A stretch of 64,000 nt of DNA, taken from positions 124,001 to 188,000 of the forward strand of contig CAZCUD010000005.1 in assembly GCA_964501785.1 (NCBI GenBank). Direction: 5' to 3'. The stretch is from DATBSK01 sp964501785 (lineage in GTDB: Bacteria; Actinomycetota; Acidimicrobiia; IMCC26256; PALSA-555). Shown piece by piece: positions 26,382-34,048 of this stretch; within the stretch, counting starts at the first letter, position 1; every line of letters starts with the position of its first letter. Under the pieces are notes generated by a model. It was not told where the DNA came from. It was given only the letters and a program-made list of their open reading frames with translations, and did no database searches. A program made the translations under genes and the position numbers.

Positions 26382-27095
26382 ATGCGGCGGATTCGAGCGA
26401 GGCGACTGGTGACGATCGGGGTCGGCGTGCTCGCCGCCGCGACGCTCGTCGCCGCGTGCGGCGGGGGCGACGACGACAGCGTCAGCACCGACGACGGGAC
26501 GACCACGACGTCGGGTCCGCCCAACATCGGCGGCAAGTACGGCGGCGACGGGAACGACGTGCTCGCGCTCCAGCGCGAGCTGAACTCGCTCAACTGCGAC
26601 GCCGGACCCAACGACGGCACCCTCGGCCCCGACACCGAGGCCGGGATCCGCCACTTCCAGCAGGTCGCCGGCCTGACCGTCGACGGGGTCGTCGGCCCGC
26701 AGACCCGGGCCGCGCTCGCGACCGCAGCTCAGACGGGCCAGCCCAGGTGCCCGGACGCGCCCCCACCCCCGCCCCCGTCGACGGCACCGCCGACGACCGG
26801 TGGCGGAGGCGGTGGCGGAGGCGGCACCCCGCCGTGCACCGAGGCCGCGATCCGGCCCGTCGTGCAGGCGTCGCTGAGCCCCGGTGAGCAGATGTTCAAG
26901 CTCAACCAGTTCAACTGCGCGATCACCTGGGCCGTGTCGACCCCGACGGTCGGCAGCACCCAGGAGAACGCGGTCGAGATCACGGTGCTGCTCCGCTGGA
27001 ACGGGAGCGCGTGGCAGGTCGTCGACCGGGGCGTCTACTGCGAGAACGGCGACGTGCCGCCCGCGATCGTCCAGAAGGCCTGCAACTCGAACTGA
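26382..27095 (+). CDS. Lipoprotein with peptidoglycan-binding domain
   Basis: A 237-residue predicted lipoprotein. The signal peptide ends in the lipobox LVAAC (about residues 21-25). A PG_binding_1-type domain (VLALQRELNSLNCDAGPNDGTLGPDTEAGIRHF, divided by loops, to GPQTRAAL) is followed by a Pro/Gly linker and a C-terminal domain with cysteine pairs (CTEAAIRP, FNCAITW, YCENG, KACNSN) that could form disulfides. The ATG at 26382 has GGAGAAGGGG upstream. It lies upstream of the two-component genes, so it may be an envelope protein linked to that system; this is inference. Confidence 0.85.
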   Translation: MRRIRARRLVTIGVGVLAAATLVAACGGGDDDSVSTDDGTTTTSGPPNIGGKYGGDGNDVLALQRELNSLNCDAGPNDGTLGPDTEAGIRHFQQVAGLTVDGVVGPQTRAALATAAQTGQPRCPDAPPPPPPSTAPPTTGGGGGGGGGTPPCTEAAIRPVVQASLSPGEQMFKLNQFNCAITWAVSTPTVGSTQENAVEITVLLRWNGSAWQVVDRGVYCENGDVPPAIVQKACNSN

Positions 27096-27100
27096 CGCGC

Positions 27101-27122
27101 TCACATCGGGTTCACATGATGA
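27101..27122 (+). promoter_or_regulatory. 11-bp direct repeats (TCACAT) at the response regulator promoter
   Basis: TCACATCGGGT and TCACATGATGA are direct repeats starting 11 bp apart and lie where a -35 would be relative to the TACGCT hexamer at 27129. The arrangement resembles the TCACAGC-N4-TCACAGC boxes known for mycobacterial PhoP. Autoregulation by the adjacent response regulator is inferred. Confidence 0.5.
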
Positions 27123-27128
27123 GCACCG

Positions 27129-27134
27129 TACGCT
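27129..27134 (+). promoter_or_regulatory. -10 element TACGCT of the response regulator gene
   Basis: TACGCT ends 7 nt before the GTG at 27142. The in-frame GTG at 27136 would be only 1 nt from it, so 27142 is the better start. Confidence 0.6.
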
Positions 27135-27141
27135 CGTGGGC

Positions 27142-27816
27142 GTGCGGGTCCTGGTCGTCGAAGACGAGGCCCGGATGGCGACGCTGCTCGAGCGGGGCTT
27201 GCGGGAAGAGGGCTACTCCGTCGACATGGCGGCCACCGGCACCGACGGCTTGTGGCTCGCGACCGAGCACGACTACGACGCGGTCGTCCTCGACGTGCTC
27301 CTCCCGGAGATCGACGGGTTCGAGGTGTGTCGACGCCTGCGGGCCAACGGTCGCTGGTCGCCCGTCCTCCTGCTCACCGCCCGCGCGGACGTGGACGACC
27401 GGGTCCGGGGGCTCGACGCGGGTGCCGACGACTACCTGACCAAGCCGTTCAGCTTCGTCGAGCTCGCTGCCCGGCTGCGGGCGCTCGTGCGCCGCGGCAC
27501 GCCGGAGCGACCGGCGACGCTCGAGGTCGGGGATCTGAGGCTGGATCCCGCGTCGCACCGCGCGTGGCGAGGCGAGACCGAGCTCGCGCTGTCACCCAAG
27601 GAGCTGGCCGTGCTCGAACTCCTCATGCGCCGGCCCGGACACGTGGTGACGCGCACGGAGCTCCTCGATCGAGCCTGGGACTTCGCGTACGACGGCACCT
27701 CGAACGTCGTCGACCAGTACATCGCGTACCTCCGCCGCAAGGTCGACCGTCCCTTCGGTCGCGCCGACATCGAGACCGTGCGCGGGGTCGGGTACCGGCT
27801 CCGCGCACCCGAGTGA
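27142..27816 (+). CDS. OmpR/PhoB-family response regulator
   Basis: A 224-residue DNA-binding response regulator. The receiver domain begins VRVLVVEDEA, with acidic residues at 7-8, phospho-acceptor Asp-51 in VVLDVLLPE, and the conserved lysine in LTKPF. The C-terminal winged helix contains ELALSPKELAVLELLMRRPG and the recognition region VVDQYIAYLRRKVD. The histidine kinase gene begins 3 nt later. Direct repeats just upstream suggest it controls its own operon. Confidence 0.95.
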   Translation: MRVLVVEDEARMATLLERGLREEGYSVDMAATGTDGLWLATEHDYDAVVLDVLLPEIDGFEVCRRLRANGRWSPVLLLTARADVDDRVRGLDAGADDYLTKPFSFVELAARLRALVRRGTPERPATLEVGDLRLDPASHRAWRGETELALSPKELAVLELLMRRPGHVVTRTELLDRAWDFAYDGTSNVVDQYIAYLRRKVDRPFGRADIETVRGVGYRLRAPE

Positions 27817-27819
27817 GTC

Positions 27820-29190
27820 GTGCCGATCAGGGTTCGACTCGCGCTCGTCGCGGTCGCCGTGACGAGCGCGGTATTCGGCATCAGCGCGTGGCTGTTCGCG
27901 GGATCGTTCGAGCGCGGCCTGGTCGACTCGATCGACGAAGGTCTGCGCAACCAGAGCGAGACCTTCGTGCGATACGTCGAAGGACGCGACGGCGACGTCG
28001 TGCTCGACGATGCCGGCGACTCGTTCGTGACGTCCGCCGACGTGGTCGCGCAGGTGCTCACGTCCGACGGGCGTGTCGTCGCTGCGACTCGGGAGGCTGG
28101 TGTCAGGCCGGTGCTCGGGCGTGACGAGGTGCGCGCGGCCGTGGACGTCCCGCTGTTCGCCGACGTCTCGTCAGCGGAAGAGGGGGAGCCGTTCCGTCTG
28201 CTCGCGGCACCGGCGGCGACGAGCTCCGGGACGCGGGTCGCGGTCATGGGGGCGTCGCTGGAGGCGACCGAGCGATCGGTCGCGCGCGTGCATCGCGCGC
28301 TCGTCGTCGGCGGTCTGCTCGCGGTCGTGCTCGCCGGCATCGGCGGGTGGCTGCTCGCCGGGGCCGCGCTCCTCCCGGTCGAGCGGATGCGCCGGAAGGC
28401 GGCCGCGATCTCCACCGACGACCTGGGCGCCGAGCTCGACGTCCCCGGTGGACGAGACGAGCTCAGCGCGCTGGCATCGACCATGAACGATCTGCTGGCC
28501 AGGCTCCAGGGTGCGCTCGCCCAGCAGCGCACCCTCGTCGGAGACGCCGGGCACGAGCTGCGCACTCCCCTCGCCGTGCTGCGCGCCGAGCTCGAGCTCG
28601 CCAACCGCCCCGACCGGAGCATCGACGAGCTCCGGGACGCCATCGAGCACGCGGCGGACGAGACCGACCGGCTCATCGAGCTCACCGACGAGCTGCTGTT
28701 CCTTGCCCGCGACGATGCGGGAGGGCTCACCGCTCGTCGCCGGCCGATCGCGCTTCGGGAGGTCATCGACGCGGCGGTGACCCGCCACTCGGCGAGCGGC
28801 ACCGAGCGTGGCGTTCGCGTGGTCGCCGAGCATCACGTCGAGGAGTCGATCCCACTCGACGTCGGGCTCGTCGCTCGAGCGCTCGACAACCTCCTCGTCA
28901 ACGCGCTCCGCCACGCTCCGCACGGCACCACGGTCCGAGTGACCAGCGAACGACGCGGCGACACGGCGATGATCAGCGTGCTCGACGACGGTCCGGGGTT
29001 CCCGAGCGAGTTCCTCCCGCACGCCTTCGAGCGGTTCCGGCGTGCCGACGACGGGCGGGCGCGCGCCGACGGCGGTGCCGGCCTGGGACTGGCGATCGTG
29101 CGCGCCGTCGCAGAGGCACACGACGGGACCGCTCGAGCGGAGAACCGGCCGGGTCACGGCGCGATCGTCACGATGACGCTGCACGTGTGA
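27820..29190 (+). CDS. Sensor histidine kinase
   Basis: A 456-residue membrane kinase. Membrane segments are at about residues 6-28 and 160-183, flanking an extracytoplasmic sensor of some 130 residues; a HAMP linker follows, then the dimerisation motif GDAGHELRTP with His-245. The ATP-binding domain shows N-box NLLVNALRHA, G1 DDGPGFP, F-box AFERF and G2 GGAGLGLAIV. It pairs with the response regulator and has a GTG start. The downstream secreted protein gene and upstream lipoprotein gene suggest an envelope role. Confidence 0.95.
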   Translation: MPIRVRLALVAVAVTSAVFGISAWLFAGSFERGLVDSIDEGLRNQSETFVRYVEGRDGDVVLDDAGDSFVTSADVVAQVLTSDGRVVAATREAGVRPVLGRDEVRAAVDVPLFADVSSAEEGEPFRLLAAPAATSSGTRVAVMGASLEATERSVARVHRALVVGGLLAVVLAGIGGWLLAGAALLPVERMRRKAAAISTDDLGAELDVPGGRDELSALASTMNDLLARLQGALAQQRTLVGDAGHELRTPLAVLRAELELANRPDRSIDELRDAIEHAADETDRLIELTDELLFLARDDAGGLTARRRPIALREVIDAAVTRHSASGTERGVRVVAEHHVEESIPLDVGLVARALDNLLVNALRHAPHGTTVRVTSERRGDTAMISVLDDGPGFPSEFLPHAFERFRRADDGRARADGGAGLGLAIVRAVAEAHDGTARAENRPGHGAIVTMTLHV

Positions 29191-29279
29191 GCCCTCTCAC
29201 GAACCTCACACGGCTTACCAACCTCGGATCGCGCACGCTCGTAGCGACGGCTGCATCCGAAGCGGAGGAGAGGGACGAG

Positions 29280-30023
29280 ATGAGAAGCAGGCGAACGGGC
29301 GGATCGCCGCCCGCAGTGCGCTGGGGGATCGCGCTCACGGTGCTCGGCACGATCGTGCTCGGCGGGACGGCACCGGTCGCGGCCGGCGAGTCCGACGGCC
29401 CGAGGCTGCGGCCTCGCGACGTCGTCGAGACGATCGACAACCCGTACTTCCCGCTGCTGCCCGGCTCCCGCTGGGTCTACGAGGGCGTGACGAAGGAAGG
29501 GACCGAGACCATCGTCGTCGAGGTCAACGACGAGACCAAGCGCGTCCAGGGCATCGACGCCGTCGTCGTGCACGACACCGTCCGCCTCGACGGCGAGATC
29601 ATCGAGGACACGTACGACTGGTACGCGCAGGACGTGCGCGGCAACGTCTGGTACCTGGGTGAGGACACCCACGAGTACGAGAACGGCGTGCCGGTCAACA
29701 GCAAGGGTGCCTGGCAGGCCGGCGTCGACGGTGCCGAGGCGGGGATCGTCATGAAGGCGAACCCTCGGGTCGGCGACGAGTACCGCCAGGAGCACTACCG
29801 GGGCGTGGCGGAGGACCGCGCGAAGGTGCTCAGCGTCACCGCCTCGGCGCGGGTGCCCTTCGGGAGCTTCTCCGGCGACGTGGTGAAGACGAAGGACTTC
29901 ACGCCGCTCGAGCCGGGCGTGGTCGAGCACAAGTACTACGCCCGTGGAGTCGGGCCGGTGCTGGAGGTCGCGGTCTCCCGGGGCGGGGAGCGGGTGGAGC
30001 TGATCGAGCACACGTCGCCGTGA
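29280..30023 (+). CDS. Secreted conserved protein of unknown function
   Basis: A 247-residue exported protein. The signal peptide covers about residues 1-36 (basic start, hydrophobic core, APVAAGE cleavage region). The mature part carries the recognisable family patterns NPYFPLLPGSRWVYEG, DTYDWYAQDVRGNVWYLGED and ANPRVGDEYRQE, found in many uncharacterised secreted bacterial proteins. The ATG at 29280 follows GGAGAGGGACGAG. It lies 89 nt after the kinase gene and may belong to that system's regulon; its role is unknown. Confidence 0.85.
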   Translation: MRSRRTGGSPPAVRWGIALTVLGTIVLGGTAPVAAGESDGPRLRPRDVVETIDNPYFPLLPGSRWVYEGVTKEGTETIVVEVNDETKRVQGIDAVVVHDTVRLDGEIIEDTYDWYAQDVRGNVWYLGEDTHEYENGVPVNSKGAWQAGVDGAEAGIVMKANPRVGDEYRQEHYRGVAEDRAKVLSVTASARVPFGSFSGDVVKTKDFTPLEPGVVEHKYYARGVGPVLEVAVSRGGERVELIEHTSP

Positions 30024-30101
30024 CCGTCGCCTCGAGCCGGACCCGGCCCGGAACCCGGCACGAGGCGGTTGCTACGATTGGCCGCTCCCCCGGGAGAGCG
30101 G

Positions 30102-30174
30102 GCCCCCATCGTCCAGCGGCCCAGGACGCCGCCCTTTCAAGGCGGTAACGGGGATTCGAATTCCCCTGGGGGCA
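30102..30174 (+). tRNA. tRNA-Glu (anticodon UUC)
   Basis: A cloverleaf with acceptor GCCCCCA/TGGGGGC, anticodon arm CCGCC-CTTTCAA-GGCGG and T-loop TTCGAAT, with discriminator A. It is the first tRNA of a Glu-Asp-Phe cluster. TACGAT at 30073-30078 is a plausible -10 for the cluster. Confidence 0.95.
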
Positions 30175-30197
30175 CGAAGAAGACCAGCAAGCAAGAT

Positions 30198-30272
30198 GGT
30201 CCTGTGGTGCAGTTTGGAGTGCACGCCGCCCTGTCAAGGCGGAGGCCGCGGGTTCAAATCCCGTCAGGACCG
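30198..30272 (+). tRNA. tRNA-Asp (anticodon GUC)
   Basis: A cloverleaf with acceptor GGTCCTG/CAGGACC, D-stem GTGC/GCAC, anticodon arm CCGCC-CTGTCAA-GGCGG and T-loop TTCAAAT, with discriminator G. It follows tRNA-Glu after 23 nt. Confidence 0.95.
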
Positions 30273-30305
30273 CTTCGAGGCGACGACCGCGTCGTCGCCT
30301 TCGAC

Positions 30306-30378
30306 GGCCGGGTAGCTCAGTTGGCAGAGCGCGCGCCTGAAAAGCGCGAGGTCACCGGATCGACGCCGGTCCCGGCCA
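30306..30378 (+). tRNA. tRNA-Phe (anticodon GAA) with unusual T-loop
   Basis: A cloverleaf with acceptor GGCCGGG/CCCGGCC, anticodon arm CGCGC-CTGAAAA-GCGCG and discriminator A. The T-arm is ACCGG-ATCGACG-CCGGT, so position 54 is A in place of the nearly universal T. The rest of the molecule looks normal. Confidence 0.93.
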
Positions 30379-30386
30379 CCGCCCTC

Positions 30387-30404
30387 CGGAGCGCGCCCGC
30401 TCCG
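30387..30404 (+). terminator. Hairpin after the tRNA cluster
   Basis: CGGAGCG and CGCTCCG flank a CGCC loop, 8 nt after tRNA-Phe. There is no T-tract. The hairpin ends directly before the TAGGAT element of the next gene, so it separates the two transcripts. Confidence 0.6.
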
Positions 30405-30410
30405 TAGGAT
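30405..30410 (+). promoter_or_regulatory. -10 element TAGGAT of the HAD hydrolase gene
   Basis: TAGGAT is 6 nt upstream of the GTG at 30417. It abuts the tRNA terminator hairpin, leaving no room for a leader. Confidence 0.6.
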
Positions 30411-30416
30411 CGCCGG

Positions 30417-31034
30417 GTGGCACAGCCCGAGATCGACGTCGTCCTGTTCGACCTCGGCGGCGTGCTGTTCGACTTCGCCGGGGTCGACGCGATGCGCGGT
30501 CTGAGCGGCATCGACGACCACGACGAGCTCTGGCGCCGCTGGCTCGAGTGTCGGTGGGTGCGCGCCTTCGAGCGAGGCGACTGCTCCCCCGAAGCGTTCG
30601 CCGCCGGCGTGGTCGACGACTGGAACCTGGCGATCACCCCTGCCGAGTACCTCGACTCGTTCCGCTCGTGGCTGCGCGGGCCGCTCGAGGGTGCCGACGA
30701 CCTCGTGAGCGAGACCCGTCGCGCGGTGCGGGTCGGCTGCCTGAGCAACACGAACCGCCTCCACTGGCAGGAGTTCGAGCAGCAGTGGGGCCTGCCCGAT
30801 CGCTTCGACGCCCACTTCCTGTCGTTCGAGCTGGGCGCGGTGAAGCCCGACCGTGAGATCTTCGACCGGGTCGCGGCGGCGCTCGACGTCGAGCGTGGTC
30901 GGGTGCTCTTCCTCGACGACAACGCGATCAACGTCGAGGGAGCGCGGGCGGCCGGGCTGCGCGCCGAGCGCGCGGTCGGAGTCCAGGGGGCACGCGAGCA
31001 CCTCGTCGCGCTCGGCATCGTGACGGCGTCCTGA
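30417..31034 (+). CDS. HAD-superfamily hydrolase
   Basis: A 205-residue phosphatase-like protein. Motif I is VLFDLGGVLFDF, with a glycine where catalytic HADs usually have the second aspartate (DxDG becomes DLGG, as in the epoxide-hydrolase or haloacid-like subgroup). Motif II is LSNTN, motif III the lysine in GAVKPD, and motif IV LFLDDNAINVEGARAAG. It starts with GTG at a leaderless promoter. The substrate is unknown, and neighbouring genes give no clear hint. Confidence 0.9.
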   Translation: MAQPEIDVVLFDLGGVLFDFAGVDAMRGLSGIDDHDELWRRWLECRWVRAFERGDCSPEAFAAGVVDDWNLAITPAEYLDSFRSWLRGPLEGADDLVSETRRAVRVGCLSNTNRLHWQEFEQQWGLPDRFDAHFLSFELGAVKPDREIFDRVAAALDVERGRVLFLDDNAINVEGARAAGLRAERAVGVQGAREHLVALGIVTAS

Positions 31035-31044
31035 CGGCGCCGAT

Positions 31045-31278
31045 TCAGGCCTGGGTGCCTTCGCCCTCGGCCAGGAGGCGCCGGATCTCGCTCGCCTTGA
31101 AGCGCCGGTGACCGCCCAGGGTCCGGATGGCGGAGATCTTGCCGGTGCGGTGCCAGCGCGTCACCGTCTTGGGGTTCACCCGGAACATCGCCGCGACCTC
31201 CGAAGGGGTGAGGAGCTCCTCGGGTTCGCCGGCTCCGGCGTCACCGGGGGGCGTGCCGGGATCGTCAGCGGCGGGCAT
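31045..31278 (-). CDS. bldC: BldC-like MerR-type DNA-binding protein
   Basis: A 77-residue small regulator made mostly of one winged-helix domain: LLTPSEVAAMFRVNPKTVTRW followed by RTGKISAIRTLGGHRRF, which is nearly the Streptomyces BldC pattern. BldC controls the entry into development there by binding cooperatively to direct repeats. The first 25 residues are Pro/Gly/Asp-rich. The ATG at 31278 has TACCAT 8 nt upstream. It lies downstream of purF-purM on the same strand but appears to have its own promoter. What it controls in this organism is not visible. Confidence 0.9.
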   Translation of the reverse strand: MPAADDPGTPPGDAGAGEPEELLTPSEVAAMFRVNPKTVTRWHRTGKISAIRTLGGHRRFKASEIRRLLAEGEGTQA

Positions 31279-31286
31279 CCGGACGA

Positions 31287-31292
31287 ATGGTA
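31287..31292 (-). promoter_or_regulatory. -10 element TACCAT of bldC
   Basis: TACCAT on the reverse strand is 8 nt from the bldC ATG. No ribosome-binding sequence lies between them. Confidence 0.55.
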
Positions 31293-31310
31293 CCAAGCGG
31301 GAGAAAGCGT

Positions 31311-31328
31311 GCCTTCTCGCCGGAAGGC
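31311..31328 (-). terminator. Hairpin immediately after purM
   Basis: On the reverse strand GCCTTC-CGGCGA-GAAGGC begins at the base after the purM stop codon and is followed by ACGCTTTCTCC. It could end the purF-purM transcript before the bldC promoter. Confidence 0.5.
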
Positions 31329-32450
31329 TCAGCGGCGCTCGATCGTCGCGCGGCCGTGGCCCTCGACGATCGCACCGACGAGCCAGGCCTCGGAGCCGGC
31401 GCTGCGCACCGCGTCGAGCGCGTGGTGCACGTCCGAGCCGGCCACGACCGCAAGCATGCCGAGCCCGAGGTTGAAGACGTGCTCCATCTCTTCGTCGGGC
31501 ACGTCGCCCTCGGCCTGGATCACGGAGAAGATCCGCGGCTCCTCCCACCGGCCGCGCTGGAGCACCGCGTCGCAGTCGTCGGGGAGGACGCGCTCGAGGT
31601 TGTCGGCGATGCCGCCACCGGTCACGTGCGAGAGCGCATGCACCTCGGCGTGGCGGCGCAGGTGCGCGACCGCGGGCGCGTAGATCACGCTGGGTCGGAG
31701 CAGCTCGGCGCCGAGGGAGTGGCGCGCGCCTCGCCAGGCCGGCGCGTCGAGCGAGTGGCCCGAGCGGGCGAAGACGTGGCGCGCGAGGGAGTACCCGTTG
31801 CTGCGGAGGCCGGGGCTCGCGAGGCCGATGATGCGGTCACCGGGCTGCACGTCTCGGGGGAGCACCGCGCTGCCCTCGACGACGCCCACCGCGAAGCCGA
31901 CGAGGTCGAACTCCCCCTCGTCCATCACGCCCGGGTGCTCCGACATCTCGCCGCCGAGCAGCGCGCAGCCGGCTTGGCGACACCCGTGCGCGACCCCGGT
32001 CACGATCTCGTCGATCTGCTCGGGGACGAGCTTGCCCACCGAGATGTAGTCGAGGAAGAAGAGCGGCTCGGCGCCGGTCGTCGCGATGTCGTCGACGCAC
32101 ATCGCGACGACGTCGAGCCCGATCGTGTCGAAGCGCCGCAGCTCGGCGGCGATCAGCGTCTTGGTGCCGACCCCGTCGGTGGACGCGACCAGCAGGGGGT
32201 CGCGGTAGGGCAGCCGTCCGAGCGAGAACAGGCCTCCGAAGCCGCCGATGTCGCCGATGACCTCGGGCCGGAACGTCGAGCGGACGTGCTCCTTGATGAG
32301 CTCGACCGCCTTCTCGCCGGCCGCGATGTCGACGCCCGCGTCGGCGTAGGAGGCACCCGGTGCGCCGGGAGCCGGCGTTCGGGGCGGCGGGGCGTCGGAG
32401 CGTCGCCCGCGCGACGACCGCGACGCCCCCCGCCGGCGTCGAGGGCTCAC
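31329..32450 (-). CDS. purM: Phosphoribosylformylglycinamidine cyclo-ligase
   Basis: A 373-residue AIR synthetase, the fifth step of purine synthesis. Key segments are SYADAGVDIAAGEKAV, STDGVGTKTLIA, GLDVVAMCVDDIATTGAEPLFFLDY (split by the domain turn), GGEMSEHPG and HVTGGGIADNLERVLP. The GTG at 32450 overlaps the purF stop as GTGA. It adds a basic extension of about 36 residues (RRRRGASRSSRGRR) before the conserved start, not seen in ordinary PurM. No other start codon lies between the overlap and the conserved region. Confidence 0.93.
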   Translation of the reverse strand: MSPRRRRGASRSSRGRRSDAPPPRTPAPGAPGASYADAGVDIAAGEKAVELIKEHVRSTFRPEVIGDIGGFGGLFSLGRLPYRDPLLVASTDGVGTKTLIAAELRRFDTIGLDVVAMCVDDIATTGAEPLFFLDYISVGKLVPEQIDEIVTGVAHGCRQAGCALLGGEMSEHPGVMDEGEFDLVGFAVGVVEGSAVLPRDVQPGDRIIGLASPGLRSNGYSLARHVFARSGHSLDAPAWRGARHSLGAELLRPSVIYAPAVAHLRRHAEVHALSHVTGGGIADNLERVLPDDCDAVLQRGRWEEPRIFSVIQAEGDVPDEEMEHVFNLGLGMLAVVAGSDVHHALDAVRSAGSEAWLVGAIVEGHGRATIERR

Positions 32451-33961
32451 CGGTGCGGCTGGTGGGCGGGCGAGACGCCGGTGGCCTCGCCGTCCGCCGG
32501 CGCCGCCGACTCGGTCTCGAGCACGAGCTTGGCGTCGGTGAGGTCGGGGATCGGCACCGGGTAGTCGCCGGAGAGGCACGCGGTGCAGAACGACTGGCTC
32601 GGCGTGTCGGTGGCTCGCACGAGGCGGTCGAGCTCGAGGTACCCGAGGGAGTCGACCTTGAGGTAGTCGGCGATCTCGCCCACCGTCAGGTCGGCCGCGA
32701 GCAGCTCGGAGCGGCGGCCCGTGTCCATGCCGTAGTGGCACGGCCAGCGGTAGGGCGGCGACGACACGCGGAAGTGGACCTCCGCGGCGCCCGCCTCGCG
32801 CAGCATCGCCACGACCTGACGGGTCGTGGTGCCGCGCACGATCGAGTCGTCGACCACGACGAGTCGCTTCCCGCGGATGTTCTCGGGGAGCGGGTTCAGC
32901 TTGAGGCGAACCCCACCGGCCCGCATCTTCTGGCTCGGCTGGATGAACGTGCGGCCGACGTAGCGGTTCTTCACGAGGCCGTCGCCGTACGGGATGCCCG
33001 CCTCGCGCGCGTACCCCTGCGCGGCGGGGATGCCCGACTCGGGGATCGGCATCACCATGTCGGCCTGCACGGGTGCCTGGCGGGCGAGCTCCTCACCCAT
33101 GCGCTGGCGCGCGGCGTGCACGCTCTTGCCGAACAGGTAGGTGTCGGGACGCGCGAAGTAGACGAACTCGAAGAGGCACAGCTTCGGGTCGGGCTCCGCG
33201 AAGCGGTGCGCGCGCACGTTCGCCGCGTCGATGACGACCATCTCCCCGGGCTCGACCTCACGCACGACGTGAGCACCGACGATGTCGAGCGCGGCGGTCT
33301 CGCTCGCGAGGACCCAGCCACCGTCCTCGAGACGACCGAGCACGAGGGGCCAGAAGCCGTGCCGGTCGCGCACGCCGATGAGCCGCGCGTCGTCCATCAG
33401 CACGAACGAGAACCCTCCGGCGAGCCGGGGCAGCACCCGTTCCAGCGCGACCTCGAGGTCGCGGCCGTCCGAGCGCGGCTCGGCCGGGTACTCGTGGGCG
33501 ACGAGCTCGGCGACGAGCGCGGAGTCGGTGGTGGAGTCGACGTCGACGCTGGGCGTGCCGAGGCCGGGCAGCATCCCCAGACCCTCGGCGAGCTCCGCGG
33601 TGTTGGTGAGGTTGCCGTTGTGGCCCAGCGCGAACCCCGCGTCACCGATCGACCGGTAGACGGGCTGGGCGTTGCGCCACGTGCTCGAACCGGTCGTCGA
33701 GTACCGGTTGTGCCCGATCGCGAGGTGCCCCTCGAGCGGGGCGAGCCGTCGCTCGTCGAACACCTGGGTGACGAGACCCATGTCCTTGACGACGGTGATC
33801 GTCTCGCCGTCGCTGACCGCGATGCCCGCGGACTCCTGACCTCGGTGCTGGAGGGCGTAGAGGCCCAGGTAGGCGAGCTGCGCGACGGGCTGGTTGGGCG
33901 CGTAGACGCCGAACACACCGCAGGCGTGCGCGAGGCCGGGGGCAGGGGACCTCGGATCCAC
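32447..33961 (-). CDS. purF: Amidophosphoribosyltransferase
   Basis: A 504-residue enzyme for the first committed step of purine synthesis. The glutaminase part has the propeptide MDPRSPAPGLAHA before Cys-14 in CGVFGVYAP, which would become the mature N-terminal nucleophile, followed by LQHRGQESAGIAV. The PRPP loop reads LVVVDDSIVRGTTT. The C-terminal CLSGDYP region is also present. The GTG at 33961 has GATACT 6 nt upstream. It is translationally coupled to purM. Confidence 0.96.
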   Translation of the reverse strand: MDPRSPAPGLAHACGVFGVYAPNQPVAQLAYLGLYALQHRGQESAGIAVSDGETITVVKDMGLVTQVFDERRLAPLEGHLAIGHNRYSTTGSSTWRNAQPVYRSIGDAGFALGHNGNLTNTAELAEGLGMLPGLGTPSVDVDSTTDSALVAELVAHEYPAEPRSDGRDLEVALERVLPRLAGGFSFVLMDDARLIGVRDRHGFWPLVLGRLEDGGWVLASETAALDIVGAHVVREVEPGEMVVIDAANVRAHRFAEPDPKLCLFEFVYFARPDTYLFGKSVHAARQRMGEELARQAPVQADMVMPIPESGIPAAQGYAREAGIPYGDGLVKNRYVGRTFIQPSQKMRAGGVRLKLNPLPENIRGKRLVVVDDSIVRGTTTRQVVAMLREAGAAEVHFRVSSPPYRWPCHYGMDTGRRSELLAADLTVGEIADYLKVDSLGYLELDRLVRATDTPSQSFCTACLSGDYPVPIPDLTDAKLVLETESAAPADGEATGVSPAHQPHR

Positions 33962-33967
33962 GTCCCC

Positions 33968-33973
33968 AGTATC
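33968..33973 (-). promoter_or_regulatory. -10 element GATACT of purF
   Basis: GATACT on the reverse strand lies 6 nt before the purF GTG. It matches TANNNT only loosely but keeps the spacing of the other leaderless genes here. Confidence 0.5.
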
Positions 33974-34036
33974 CCATGGCATCCCCCGCGCCCCCGACCG
34001 GCGCGACACGGACGACGCCGGACGCTCGCCCGACGC

Positions 34037-34042
34037 TACGGT
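34037..34042 (+). promoter_or_regulatory. -10 element TACGGT of the APS-kinase-like gene
   Basis: TACGGT is followed after 6 nt by the GTG at 34049. It selects this start over a long upstream frame that is antisense to purF. Confidence 0.6.
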
Positions 34043-34048
34043 CGCTCC

